Shown piece by piece: positions 47,263 to 61,972 of a stretch of DNA of 64,000 nucleotides; the first letter of the stretch is position 1; each line of letters begins with the position of its first letter. The stretch lies in assembly GCF_009730915.1 (NCBI RefSeq), contig NC_052487.1, positions 3,683,928 to 3,747,927 of the forward strand, in the 5' to 3' direction. Source of the DNA: Dioscorea cayenensis subsp. rotundata. Taxonomy: Eukaryota > Streptophyta > Magnoliopsida > Dioscoreales > Dioscoreaceae. The position numbers and the translations under genes are program-made. Under the pieces are notes generated by a model, which saw nothing but the letters and a program-made list of their open reading frames with translations, was not told where the DNA came from and ran no database searches.

Positions 47263-49307
47263 TAAAAAAAAAACAAAATTCAAATATTAATGCAATCATG
47301 ACCATGATTAAAATTTTGAATGGTGAAGCAATAGAAAAAATAGTCTATATCTCAAAATTCTTAAAATGGTAACATACAAAATTAAAAAAAAAAAAAAGTT
47401 AAAAAGAAGAGACATCTTTTGGGAACATACTCACCCTCCACTCAAATCCTTACATAGAAAAGGCTCTAGAGTACATGTCTCTTAGTCTTGAATCTCTTGA
47501 TAAGTCTCTATTTATTACTGAAAAAGTGTAAACAATAACATAAAAAACATGCAACCACTTATCATGACTCAAAAATAAAAAAATAAAAAAATAAAAAAAA
47601 AATAAAAAGTTCAAATTTTTGATTCACAAAAAAGGGTTGATGGGGGTTTGATAGGTGTCCTAAAGCTATGGCATTGTTGACAAATGCCAAATAATACAAA
47701 CTCATCAGAGTACCTAGCTACTTAGCTCACAAGCCTTTGTTCCTATCAAGAGATATATACAAACTCATCAGAGTACCAACCTTTCCTTTTTCTTTCTTTA
47801 GTTGTTCTCAAAACTTTTTTATTAATCAAAAATACTTATCAAAGAGGCAAATAGTCATGGACCAGCAACATTAGACACACCCCTAATTGTACTTCCACTT
47901 ATCGCATGTGTAAAAAAGAATTTATCAAATATGTGCGTAATTAAAGAAGGATTTATTTTAACACTAATAGTATTAAAATTATTAACAATTAGTTATAATT
48001 TTTATAAACCTATGAAAATGAGATTCACATGTATACAAGATTTTTTTAATGCTCATTCAATTTGTTCTAATTTTTGTCATGTATATTCTTACTGATTTAT
48101 GAAATTATTATTATTATTTTTAGTATAATATTCAAAAAAGTGATACATTAAAGGAATCTAAACGTGCATAAAAAACGTGTATCCATAAACTCTACACAAA
48201 CACATAGATATATATATATATAGATATTGTGCCAGTTGTAAAAAATTAAAATCAATATTGACGTAGATGACAGTGACCACAAAGGCATCAAAGTCTAGAA
48301 TAATATTTGTTTAAATGTTTTTCTATAACAAGAGTGACAAGCACAGTAAACAACATATACATGGGTCAAGAATTGAAATCTAGCATATATACGTTTAATC
48401 ATCGACATCAAGTGTAAGTTGAGGGTTGATAGTCATATTTGAGGGCTTTACTATTAATACTGTATTCAGCTGGATTTAAATTGAAATTTTTTTAAATATG
48501 TCATATTAATATTTTTTATAGTGGGGTCAATGTTGCTGATTTATGAATCTTTGATTATTTATTTTATTTTTTTAAGAAATTAAGTGGAAATTAAATTTAT
48601 GATTTGAAACAAAACACTATTTTTAGTTTCATTCACTATTCTACATTGGTTATTATATATATAAATATAAACATTTAGGTAACCATTTTTATTTATCTAA
48701 TTTTCAAATTAAAAAATCATTTACAAAAGCCAAGAAGAAGAAAATTATAATCTTAACTTGCAAATATAAAAAATTCCAGTTGAGTATAATCAAAATAATA
48801 AAAGCCAAGAAGAAGAAAATTATATTCAAATTTTCTTAATGGGAAGTCAACCTAGGTTCCAAACTTGTAAATTTTATATATATATATATATATAAAATTT
48901 ATTTCTTCTCAAGTACCTCAATTTATAAATTATAAAAGCATGCAAGGGCAAACCAATATGATTTGGTTAAAAATTTCATATTTAATGGTATTAGCTTCAT
49001 TATGAAAAATATTTTGTATTGAAAGTTTAAATTCTGACAGCCACGTGATAGTAGCAATGGGATCTCGATTATAAATGCTGATTTGTAGTTTAAATCCCGA
49101 GTTATTAAATGAGAATGTATAAGCTTCACGATGAATTCTCGGTTTGTGTGCACACTTTTTTTTTATTATACTTATTCCATTTGTTAAAAAAATTCATCCT
49201 CTTAAAATAAATAAATAAAAAAATAGCAAATTAAATCCAAATTCCCAGGCAATGTTTTTGCTGCATGGGTATAAAGAATCACTGTCCATAATAAAAGAAA
49301 GTTTTGT
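46239..49307. other. AT-rich intergenic DNA
   Basis: No gene was found. It holds an AAT microsatellite (47211-47260), a 25-base direct repeat aaaagccaagaagaagaaaa at about 48725 and 48799, and many AT runs. The right edge abuts the second scaffold gap. Confidence 0.7.
47211..47260. repeat. (AAT)n microsatellite
   Basis: About 16 uninterrupted AAT units. Open frames crossing it (poly-Asn, poly-Tyr) are artefacts. Confidence 0.97.
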
Positions 49308-50307
49308 NNNNNNNNNNNNNNNNNNNNNNNNNNNNNNNNNNNNNNNNNNNNNNNNNNNNNNNNNNNNNNNNNNNNNNNNNNNNNNNNNNNNNNNNNNNNN
49401 NNNNNNNNNNNNNNNNNNNNNNNNNNNNNNNNNNNNNNNNNNNNNNNNNNNNNNNNNNNNNNNNNNNNNNNNNNNNNNNNNNNNNNNNNNNNNNNNNNNN
49501 NNNNNNNNNNNNNNNNNNNNNNNNNNNNNNNNNNNNNNNNNNNNNNNNNNNNNNNNNNNNNNNNNNNNNNNNNNNNNNNNNNNNNNNNNNNNNNNNNNNN
49601 NNNNNNNNNNNNNNNNNNNNNNNNNNNNNNNNNNNNNNNNNNNNNNNNNNNNNNNNNNNNNNNNNNNNNNNNNNNNNNNNNNNNNNNNNNNNNNNNNNNN
49701 NNNNNNNNNNNNNNNNNNNNNNNNNNNNNNNNNNNNNNNNNNNNNNNNNNNNNNNNNNNNNNNNNNNNNNNNNNNNNNNNNNNNNNNNNNNNNNNNNNNN
49801 NNNNNNNNNNNNNNNNNNNNNNNNNNNNNNNNNNNNNNNNNNNNNNNNNNNNNNNNNNNNNNNNNNNNNNNNNNNNNNNNNNNNNNNNNNNNNNNNNNNN
49901 NNNNNNNNNNNNNNNNNNNNNNNNNNNNNNNNNNNNNNNNNNNNNNNNNNNNNNNNNNNNNNNNNNNNNNNNNNNNNNNNNNNNNNNNNNNNNNNNNNNN
50001 NNNNNNNNNNNNNNNNNNNNNNNNNNNNNNNNNNNNNNNNNNNNNNNNNNNNNNNNNNNNNNNNNNNNNNNNNNNNNNNNNNNNNNNNNNNNNNNNNNNN
50101 NNNNNNNNNNNNNNNNNNNNNNNNNNNNNNNNNNNNNNNNNNNNNNNNNNNNNNNNNNNNNNNNNNNNNNNNNNNNNNNNNNNNNNNNNNNNNNNNNNNN
50201 NNNNNNNNNNNNNNNNNNNNNNNNNNNNNNNNNNNNNNNNNNNNNNNNNNNNNNNNNNNNNNNNNNNNNNNNNNNNNNNNNNNNNNNNNNNNNNNNNNNN
50301 NNNNNNN
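49308..50307. other. 1,000-N scaffold gap
   Basis: Exactly 1,000 N, the same size as the first gap, so a fixed-length placeholder rather than a measured distance. Confidence 0.98.
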
Positions 50308-51854
50308 AACATTGACAGTAACTGCAAAATATATGGGCGCAACATTGCATTATGTGATTGATTGATTGACGCAAACAATGCATGCTATTATCATAGCTTC
50401 AGAGATGGTACCAAACAATTCAAAGTCCTACTCTTGTGTGTTTTTTTGAATCTCTATTTGAAGCCTTATGAATTTACTTGAACAAATTAGGTAAATGCTA
50501 CATTCAAACTTTCTAAATCATATTTATTATGGTTTGAAAATTTTGGTTAAGGAAAACAGCCACAACAACAAACAATATCATAAACAAGCCTGTTTTAACT
50601 ATTTGAGATCCGCTATTAAAGACTTAAAAGACTAAATAAATCAAGTATATATATATATTTTTACGTAAAATTTCTTATGAATATTTTAATTTTTTTTTAT
50701 GACTTTCCACCAGCAAAGCTCGTACAATTTTCACCCGCTATGCGTACCATTTTAATTGATTCTCTTTTAATTTATTAGTAATAAGTGCAACTTGCAATTT
50801 ATTTTGAAAATTTTAATAAAATAAAAGCATTTTGAGATTCCAAGCATGGAATGGAGACACCGCAAAAAAAATCTAGGAGTTACGAAAAAAAACTTCAAAC
50901 AAATTCATTCCTTAATCGATCTTAACTAGTAACATCTGGCATCTATAATATAAAATTCAAATTTCTACATTAGTTTAATTCAAAATTTTAGCAAATTTGA
51001 AGATTGAAATATTACATTTGGATATAAAAATGTTAAGAAAAATAAATTAAAAAAAAAAATCTTGATCTTGATGGGGGTACCACATCCAACCGACCAAGCC
51101 AACAAACTCGCTTCTGAAGTAAGTCTCATGCATGGTTTGTTTTATCTTATAAAAGTCTTCTAAATGCTTATATTTAAAGCCAATATCATCCATACCTAAT
51201 AATGTCAATAATCAATATATATATATATATATATGGAAGAAATTGGAGCCATAACCACCGCCAACTTGATTGATGAAAGCGCCCTAAAACTAATTGTCTA
51301 TAAAATGTTCAACTTACATTAATAACCCATGTTATATATGCATATCTCTTTCATACATTATTCTATTCACAAACTAAAATATATATAAAAAAAAATTAAT
51401 AATAATGATTTACAATTATTTTACTTTCATATGTCTTCCCTGGCTGAAAAAATAGTTTAGAGCAGAGTGAGATGGCCTATACGAAAATAGATATTTTTTA
51501 TAGTTAATTTTTTATATACATAAAGATTTGAATTTTAAACTACTTATTTAAGTAATGCAAGTCTTCGCGTTAGTTATTTTTCTAATTTTATAATAAAAGA
51601 TGCTATTGCTTTTATCATAAACCTTTCTATTTTCTGCGGGCATTAACTTTTTGATTAATTTCAATTTTTTGCATTTAATTTTTTATTGCGTGATTCACGT
51701 AAACCTTAAAAAAAAAAAACTGACATCATCACTCACAAGGGCATAACACAAAAGGAAGAGATAAAAAGCACAAGCAATAAATAAAAAGTTATAAAGTAAA
51801 GATTCAACTAATAATTAGATCTACCATCCAAATTATTGTTTAAATATTCTCTTA

Positions 51855-51887
51855 TCATGCTCATGCTCATGCTCATGCTCATGCTCA
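51855..51887. repeat. (TCATGC)n hexamer microsatellite
   Basis: About five tandem copies of tcatgc. Confidence 0.9.
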
Positions 51888-52585
51888 CAAAGATTCAACC
51901 AATACATTTATTGATTTTTTTTTTATAAATACAACAATCATATGTATAGTTGGGGACGTGCACAATCAGAAATTAAACATTCGGTCATGCATCCTCACTT
52001 GACAACATAGATTTCGGAAGTAAAATCCGCACTCACAACTACAAATTCATTATCATTACTGTATCTAATAGATTTTAAACTCGAACAATAAAATTCTCAT
52101 ACTAACGTCTTTCACAATAAGGTCAATGCCACTGGATGAAAAACAAGTTGGCTATATATTGAATTTTAGACTATCTTTTAAGTTCGTTTTGACCCGAATT
52201 ATATAATCTCAACAACTACAAAGTCCAAATCAACTCTCAAGTAAACAGTTGTTTACCACTAAAATTTAAGGTCTTCATGCCTTGTTTTTCCAAGTAAGCC
52301 ACAAAATGATTAGGACCATATTCACTTTCCAAGAAAAAGCAATAGCACGCCTAACCTTCTTGACTAAACTTGCTCCCCATTCACTTCCATTCACACTCTA
52401 AAATTCCATACATCCTAAGAAAAATACAAACACAGCCATGCACTTCTTGTTAATTACTTTATTTCCTCCAAAAACACGTTAGAATATTTCTACTTAGCTG
52501 TACCTCACTCCATGCATTTCTTAACATTGACTTAAATAACTTGTAAAAGATTAATACTTGTCCAAAAACCATGCAAGTTATTGCC

Positions 52586-52593
52586 TATAAATA
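52586..52593 (+). promoter_or_regulatory. TATA box of the peroxidase gene
   Basis: TATAAATA lies 70 bases before the start codon, placing transcription start at about 52615-52625 and giving a leader of roughly 40 bases. Confidence 0.7.
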
Positions 52594-52662
52594 CCTAATG
52601 ATCACTAATGCCTTGAACCATCTCCTTCTCTTGATAATATCTTTGTAAGTGTCATACATACA

Positions 52663-54358
<1,696 letters not shown>

Positions 54359-54623
54359 TTTAAGTTACATGGTTGCATGTTGAAGAATGTTCAACCTTTT
54401 TTCTAGTGTTTTGTGTCAAACTTATCTGTATCCTCTATCATGCTCTTAATGCAACTCAAATAAGTCAATCATTTCAAAGATTGTCTGTTATTCTATATTA
54501 AGAGAATTACCAGAGTTATCAAGGTACAAAACCAAGAACAAATAATTTAACAAAATTTATTAAAGTTTGACACAGTTATGAGACATAATTTTATTATAAT
54601 CACCGGCTAATCAAGGCAATTAA

Positions 54624-56540
54624 CTAGTAACTTACTGAATTCACTTTGCTCATGAAGGATGAAATTCTTGAAGGGTCCTTTTGAATTCCATCTGATGCGC
54701 ATATACCACTGCTTACATCAACTCCATCTGGTTTAAGTGTAATAACTGCTTCATAGACATTGTCTGCATGAAGGCCACCGGCTAATAACCACCCTTCTTT
54801 GCTCTTTATTGGTGGTAATCGGAACTTTTTCCAATCAAATCCTTTACCACTGCATGACATTAAAGGAGAATGCCCTTCAGATCATCGGAACAACAATGAC
54901 AAAATTATCCTTCAGAACATCAGAACAATAGTAATAAACCAACATCGATAACAAAATTAAATGTAAAAGATCCACTACATCACTAACTAATTATAATACA
55001 ATAGGACAGAATTGTCATAAAGTTCAGTTAGGCATACAAATTGACGAGCTATCACAAATCAGCAATGATAATGAAATTTTGAAAAACACAAGTGACATAG
55101 ATTTGAGTTTCATGTTTAATTTGCCATACATGCTCTGTTCTTGATCTTCTAGCCTAGTCATGGAAAAGTTCATAAATATGAAACGTAATGAAGATGTAGT
55201 TGCCGATTGTCAATTCCATGCGAGTACAGGTGCATAGAAATTAATGAATGCAGATGTGATAAATGTTTATTCTGAGTCTCTGACCTGCCACCCTCTGCGC
55301 TATCCACTAAGATCCAGTCCACTGGCGAAGATTCCTCATCAGAAACAAAATTTAGTAGGTTCCCATTTTCATCGGTATGGAGGACATATATGACGCGTTT
55401 TTGTGGGAGAATCATTGATAGATCTGCACGAGAACTGTCCCCATGAAGCTGCACCAACATTAGCATTAAAATGATTTTCACACACAATGACAATTAAACA
55501 TGCAAAAATGATGAAATAAACAATACCTGCACAAATTCAAGGCCAGATGCATCAGAAGCTCGGAGTATTGTCTCTGCATTATCATCTACAAATACACCAA
55601 CTGGCTCAGCGCCATAATCACGCGCAGCTTTTGATATTTCTTTTGCCACAGACAGTGAAACAGATCGCTTTGAGTTAGGCCAAAGAATCATGCCAATAAG
55701 TTTAGCACCGGCCTCTGCAGCCAATTCCGCATCTTTAGCTGATGTAATGCCGCACATCTTAACCACAGGCTGAGATCTTTTAACGATCTTTTCAGTTGAT
55801 GGACATTCTAAACTGGATTTAATCATCTTGAGATAAGTTGTGTTTCTTCTTGTTAGCAAGTTCAAACACCCTTTGCGCTTAACCGAAACTAATTCAGAAT
55901 TGTTACAAAGGATCAACAATGAAATAGATGCAAGTACAAATGCAAAACCGATAAGGGAGGAGAATTAATGTAAATTGGATTTAAGAAAGTGAAAACCACT
56001 CTAGCCATCTCATTGCAGCTAATTAGTCATTCAAATATTTATGAACAAATATAGATGCAAACCAAATCTTCATTAAGCTTAATTCAAATACTATTTATCA
56101 ACAAAAGGTACTTCTCCTATTCAGCCATGACTGCAAAGACATTTCATCAAACACTTGGAGTGCAAACAGAATCAAACTCACCAATGAAGACATAGGCAAT
56201 CTAAATAACCAAATGATAACAATTGTAATCAAACACATTCAATCTTTTAAACCAAGAGATGCAGCTTTCATGAAAAAAAGGAAGGCTTCCTTCACATGCC
56301 ATTCATCCACCAACATTGATTCTCATACACAACTGAGCAATGAAACACAATCAAACTCAACTATGAACACTCATGAAGTACATTATGACCAAATGAAGTC
56401 AAAAATAAGAACAAGAATAGCCATTACAACAAGTAGACAAGACGCAAGCTTTCCAAGAAATTAAGATCAATGAAGGCTTAGAACAAACCGAAAGAACGCA
56501 AAGGTGGGAGCTTTCCATTTGTGAAGACAGATGAAGCCAT
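54624..56540 (-). CDS. PAI1: Phosphoribosylanthranilate isomerase, plastid-targeted
   Basis: Four minus-strand exons (56489-56540, 55527-55888, 55285-55448, 54624-54849) join in frame to 804 nt, 267 residues. Exon 1 encodes [17 protein letters not shown]; together with the basic, Ser/Thr-rich start of exon 2 it makes a plausible chloroplast transit peptide. The enzyme converts N-(5'-phosphoribosyl)anthranilate to its ribulose isomer, step three of tryptophan synthesis in the plastid. Signatures are [16 protein letters not shown] (catalytic Cys in the K-x-C-G-I-T motif), [35 protein letters not shown] (catalytic Asp region) and [21 protein letters not shown] (phosphate-binding end of the TIM barrel). 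The small exon 1 was placed by phase and splice signals; without it the second exon has no ATG before its conserved part except an internal Met. It is divergent from the DDX11 gene. Confidence 0.9.
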
Positions 56541-56782
56541 ACTTCTCCACAATCTCAGCACTAGATACTAAATATTAGCGCATGCGCGTTTCTATTCCCA
56601 GCTTGCCATTTCAACAAACAGGTGCTGCGCATTAGCAGGGATGCCAAAACGGGTCGGATTCAGGCTAAGCGGGTCGGATCCGGGAGAAAATCCGATCCGC
56701 TTTAGTTGCGCGGGAAAAAGGAAAGCTATAAAGAAGGGCACGCAGATGCGATGATCGGAGAAGAAGAGGAAAACAAGAGGGG
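56541..56782. promoter_or_regulatory. 242-bp divergent promoter between PAI1 and DDX11
   Basis: This is the whole interval between the two start codons. It includes a palindromic GCGCATGCGC-like word (ttagcgcatgcgcgtt, about 56575-56590), a hAT-end-like GGGTCGGAT-rich segment (56637-56705), an E2F-like site and a TATA-like word 50 bases before the DDX11 start. Both genes must take their core promoters from here or from within the other's leader. Confidence 0.75.
56710..56717 (-). promoter_or_regulatory. E2F-like site
   Basis: GCGGGAAA on the plus strand is TTTCCCGC on the minus strand, a perfect match to the plant E2F consensus TTTSSCGC. It lies 66-73 bases upstream of the DDX11 start codon. 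Replication and cohesion genes are common E2F targets, so S-phase control is plausible but untested. Confidence 0.55.
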
Positions 56783-59700
56783 ATGGTGGCAGCGGCGGCG
56801 GAGAAGCCGGGCCGGAGCTTTCCGGCGTTCCCCTTCGACCCGTATCCTATCCAAAGCGAGTTCATGGAGTTCCTCTATGAATCTCTGGAGAAGGGCGGGG
56901 TTGCTATGCTTGAGAGTCCCACTGGTATTGATTGAAACCCTAACCCTATCTTCTTCTCTCTTTTTTTCATCGATTTGTTGAAACTTTGGTATCTTTTTTG
57001 GTTTTTTTGGATGCAGGGACGGGTAAAACCCTTAGCATTATATGTAGTTCGTTGCAATGGATCGTTGACAGGAGGAGCAAGCCGAAGCTTGCTGGAGAGA
57101 AGCCCGTCGCTGCTGATGATGCTGCTGAGGAAGAGCCTGACTGGATGAGGGATTTTGTAGTGGAATCAATGGAGAAAAGGGAGGTTGGGAGCAGGAGAAG
57201 ATCTGGGTTTGGATTGAAGAGTTCTGGTGACAAGATGTCTTTACCGGGTCTAAGGAATGCAGAGAAATCAAAGGAGGAAGTTGGGAATGATGATGGTGCT
57301 GGTGTTGATGATGATGATGCTCAGTTCTTGTTGGAAGATTATGAGAGTGATGAAGGGAGTGGGGGTTCCAAGAGAAAGGGGAGGAAGTGTTTGGATTTGA
57401 GCAGCAGTGAAGAAGATGAGGATGGAGGATTGGGGGAGATTGAGGAGGAGGTGAGCCCAAAGATATATTTCACTAGCCGGACGCATTCTCAACTCTCACA
57501 GTTTGTGAAGGAATTCAAGAGAACATCTTTTGCTTCAGAGATCAATCTTGTGTGCCTTGGATCTCGGAAGAACCTTTGCATAAATTCTGGTAATTATAGT
57601 TTACTAGCTACTTGAGTTCCAACCTTTGGTGAAATTGTTTTGAGTTCATGATTGATTGTTGTCCAGAGGTTTCAAAGCTCAGAACTGCGAATCGGATCAA
57701 TGAGAGATGTCTTGAGTTGCAGACAAATAAAAATCACTCCAAGATGAAGGTTTAATGGACCTTTGTTGGATCTCTGATGATCTTTGTTTGTTTGTGTGCA
57801 AATTCAGCAGTTGTAATTAATTTGCAGGTGGGCAGTGATGGTGGGAGAACAAGGGGAAGGAAGGCTTCTGCTGGTTGTCCGATGCTCAAGAAGCAAAGTT
57901 CACGAGATTTGTTCAGAAATGAGGTTAGGGAACAAGGTGCTTTGGATATTGAAGACCTAGTGAAGATAGGAACCAAATATGGGGCATGTCCATATTATGG
58001 CACTCGAGATATGGTTCGAGCAGCAGACCTTGTGGTGCTTCCTTATCAATCACTTCTATTGAGTTCTGCTCGCGAATCACTTGGTCTGAACTTGAAAAAC
58101 AGTATCATAATTGTTGATGAGGCACACAATTTGGCTGATTCCCTTACTAGTATGTACAATGCAAAAATCACTTTATCACAGGTAGTAGCCATTTGAAGTT
58201 TCTTTAATGCTTACCCTTGAAATGCTTATAGAACGTCTCTGAATTGATGTGGCTTCTGACTAGTATTCCTTCTCCTTACTGTTTCCTTAGCATGCTGAAG
58301 TTTGGCTTGATTAGTTTCTGTTAGATAGAGCAATAGAAACACTACAATGTTAACTGCACATCTTTGTTGTGGCTTGTGTATTTCATTTTGCAGTTGGAGC
58401 AGGTCCATTTACATCTTGAACTGTACTTTGATAGATTCCGAAATGTTCTCGGGCCAGCCAATTGGCGGTACATTCAAACTCTGCTAGCTTTGAGTCGGTC
58501 TTTCATGAAATTGCTGGCCGGTGACCAAAATGATTCAGAACGCTCAATGACTATTAATGATTTTTTATTTTCTCTTGATATTGACAATATCAACTTAGTC
58601 AAGCTTCACCAGTATGTTAAAGAAAGTAATGTTGCTCACAAGGTACTATGATTCATATTGCTGATGTTCCATTCAAATTTTTTGCTTCTAGCTGATGATA
58701 TATATTAGCTTCTCAGGTCAGTGGATACGGGTCTAAATTAATCAGCTCTGAGGGATTGCCTGCACATGCCAATAGCCAGAACCTTGATGCTGAAGGAAGC
58801 CTTATATCTGGTTTTCAAGCACTGGTTGATATATTGGTCTCTCTAATAAATAATGATAGTGATGGCAGAATAATTGTTTCCAAACGAAAGTCCTCTTGTC
58901 TGGGCCAAATTGAAGAAGGATACATAAAATTTGTCATGCTGTCTGGAGAGAAGATCTTTCATGAGGTCTCAAGTTTCAACCCGAATACTTCAAGCATTGA
59001 ATCTTAATATACATGTGAATGAGTTTACCAACCTATTTTGATGTGACATTAAGCAGATAGCAGTTCAAGCACATGCTGTGGTGCTGACAGGTGGGACTCT
59101 TCAGCCCATTGAAGAGACTAGAGTGAGGCTCTTTCCTGACCTATCACTTGATCAAGTGCTTTTCTTCTCTTGCAACCATATTGTTCCTCCAGAGAATATC
59201 TTGCCAATAGTTGTTTCTCGTGGGCCTTCTGGTATGACATTTGATTTTAGCTACAATTCACGTGGCTCTGCAAGAATGGTTAGTAGACAGCTCCTCTCAT
59301 TGGTGAACATTTTGTTGGTTTTTAGTTTTGGGCCATTATTTATGATTGACAAATATCTTTTCTTAAAGAAATGTTTTATATTTTAAAAATTACATTGTTC
59401 TGTGTAGTTCTGTGGATTATCTACCTGCCAGAAACCAAGGAGAAACAGGACATAGAAGAAAAACCTAATCAATTTCTTCAGTTCACTCAGATGGACTTTG
59501 TTTTGTATTATTACATTTGCATGCATCAGCTTTTGTACAAAGTTGCATATAATTCATAAACCATCTAAACTTGATGTCCTTGTGCTGCCAATTGAATTTG
59601 GTTAAACTTTTTCTGGTTTAGTGGCATAATGTGCCATCTGGTTTAATGAGGTTCATTGTGATCAGGTTTTAATAGTGTGGATTTTTTTGGTAAAATTTTA

Positions 59701-60909
59701 AGCCATGGAATGTTAATTAAGATCCTCAATATGTTCTACGTAGACATGGGTGATTGCTGACTGATAATCTAATGGTTTATACATTTGCATTGGCATCGAC
59801 CCCTTCATTCCTTGTGGTTTTGTTCCATGACTATCACCCTTATAAAATCTGAACACCTTTTAGCTTTATCATGTTAGGGGGCTCTGGTTGTGTTGAATCA
59901 CTTGTACTTTTTTTCTTTTTTTTTTTTAATATCCAAGGCCAAGCATTGACAATGCATATACACTTTTCAATAGGTTGTCGACTTCCATTGTCTGATTCTT
60001 TGGCTGATTTTGACCTAGATAGAAGAACTTGGTAGACTGCTATGCAATTTGGTGGTAGTCATCCCGGAAGGAATTGTAGTATTCTTTTCCTCATTTGATT
60101 ACGAAGGGCAGGTATATGACGCATGGAAGACCTCAGGTGTTCTTCCCAGAATCCTTAAGAAAAAACGCATATTCAGAGAACCTCGGAACAATACAGAAGT
60201 CGAAGTCATCCTCAAGGAGTATCAAGAAACAATTACATTATCATCATCTGCAACCTCAAAAGAAAATCCTGGACCACAAGGTGCATTGCTTTTAGCGGTA
60301 GTTGGTGGAAAGGTTTCCGAAGGTATAAACTTCAGCGATGGAATGGGACGATGCATTGTTATGGTTGGACTTCCTTATCCAAGTCCATCTGATCTAGAAT
60401 TGATGGAAAGAGTGAAACATATTGAAGGACTAGGAGGATCTCTCTCATCTAAAAACACAATGCCATTTCCTAACCGATTACATTCAAGTAACTCTATAAA
60501 GTCAGGCTTCGAAATACTAAGAAGTTGCAAACAGAGAGGGAAAGAATACTATGAGAACTTGTGCATGAAAGCTGTGAACCAGTCAATCGGTAATATAATT
60601 TCTTAGCTCACTAATAAATTTTCTGTCTGGGTGCAATGTTGATTCTAATGTGCTTCTTGTACTTCAACATTTATAATTTCAGGTCGAGCAATTAGGCATA
60701 GAAATGACTATGCCGCCGTCTTGTTAGTTGATTCACGGTATACATTTGATTCATCAACCATGAGTTCTTCTCATCCGACGAACAAACTCCCGGGTTGGAT
60801 AAAACAGTGCCTTGTTTCTTTTACTGAGAATTATGGTGAAGTTCATAGACTCCTGCATCAGTTCTTCAAATCCCACAAGCAGCAGGGAGAATGTAAACGG
60901 GACTGCTAA
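56783..60909 (+). CDS. DDX11: DDX11/CHL1-type Fe-S DNA helicase
   Basis: Nine exons (56783-56924, 57017-57589, 57667-57749, 57828-58181, 58394-58642, 58717-58965, 59057-59278, 60019-60589, 60683-60909) join without a break to 2,670 nt, 889 residues, the normal family size. This is an XPD-like superfamily 2 5'-3' helicase. Visible parts are the Q-like motif FDPYPIQ, Walker A SPTGTGKT (about 45-52), an acidic insert rich in Asp/Glu, motif Ia [11 protein letters not shown], four Fe-S cysteines at about 235, 253, 283 and 320 (LCINS, RCLEL, GCPML, ACPYY), the DEAH box at 363-366, [35 protein letters not shown] and the motif VI region [14 protein letters not shown]. The DDX11/CHL1 clade, rather than FANCJ or RTEL1, fits the insert and length. 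It acts in nuclear sister-chromatid cohesion and replication-fork processing. All motif residues checked are present. Confidence 0.93.
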
Positions 60910-61972
60910 AGAATTGTGTGGAATCAGATTTTCTGATGTTATTCTTAATTCTTGAGGATTAGGTATGTTTTTCTTCTTCATTTAGTCTTTTATGGTTTAT
61001 AATTCTATATTTTGAACAGCAATGACATAGTTTAGTCTTGTTGTCAGGAATATATATATATGATATATATGATCTTTAAATCATATTGGTGTTCTTTTCA
61101 CTTTTTATTTGTGTAGTTGATGTAAATGTGCTGTGGGTTTATCAATTCCAAAATTTCCAAATTTGTTGGTATTTATAGCCCAAATATTTGTTCCAGTTTG
61201 ATTTTAACATTCTTGTAAATTTTAATCTATTTCTTCCAATTATTAGGAGAATTATATTACCAAAGTGCTTTAGTTTAGTTTTACTGGCGTCATTATGAAA
61301 AATGTCTTATGAAGATTTTTATTGCTCAGGTTCGAAACACGTTAGATATATTGGTGCCAAAAAAAGATTTCCAGCTGTGAGAGTGAGTTTGCAGCCCAAT
61401 CCTTGTGTTTGTTGGGTGAGTACGCATGAATCGGATGATCAATTTCTGGTGATGCACATGCCCTGACATTTGGCTTACCCATTTTATCAATATATGTATG
61501 TATAAATTTCCGAGGTTCGCATTTTTCCCTTTAGAAGAAAAGATATTATTGTTTTGTTGAAAAAAAAAAATTATAGGGCATAAAAGAATAAAGAACAGCA
61601 AACCAAGGAAGAAAATAACTCATTCCCTATTTTCATAAACTAAATAAAAATTAATTAGGAATTGGGTTGTATATATTTAATCTGATAAATAGCCTAAAAA
61701 TTTTAAAGAAATTCAATTTTGATGATGTTCTTTCTTTAACATAGACACTGGTTAAACTTGCAAGAATATCTCTCTTAATTTTCTCCTCCCATAAACTTTG
61801 CCTCTATTTTTTATAAGTTAAAAATTATAATGAAATCATTTTTTATCTTCCCTGCCTACGGTCACATTTGGAATTTCAAATTATTTTGGGGAAATTTAAG
61901 TCATTTGAAATTTGTTTTTATATTCTTCGCAAGTTTAAAAAAAATGTACCATTTGAAAAATTAAAAGAACTG
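60910..61972. other. 3' flank of DDX11 and spacer
   Basis: No gene was seen. It is AT-rich sequence with short TA runs (about 61050-61066), leading into the transposon end at about 61973. Confidence 0.6.

Larger units (their letters stand above)
50308..52662. other. Intergenic DNA and peroxidase promoter region
   Basis: No gene was found in 50308-52580. A TCATGC hexamer microsatellite lies at about 51855-51887. The last 80 bases before the peroxidase ATG contain a good TATA box, and CATGCA words occur nearby. Confidence 0.65.

Noticed and set aside
47071-47372. Poly-Tyr and poly-Asn open frames
   Set aside because: They are translations of the AAT microsatellite.
49194-50383. Open frames across the second gap
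   Set aside because: Same reason: artefacts of the N run.
56213-56464. 83-codon plus-strand open frame
   Set aside because: It lies inside intron 1 of the isomerase gene, antisense, with no family match.
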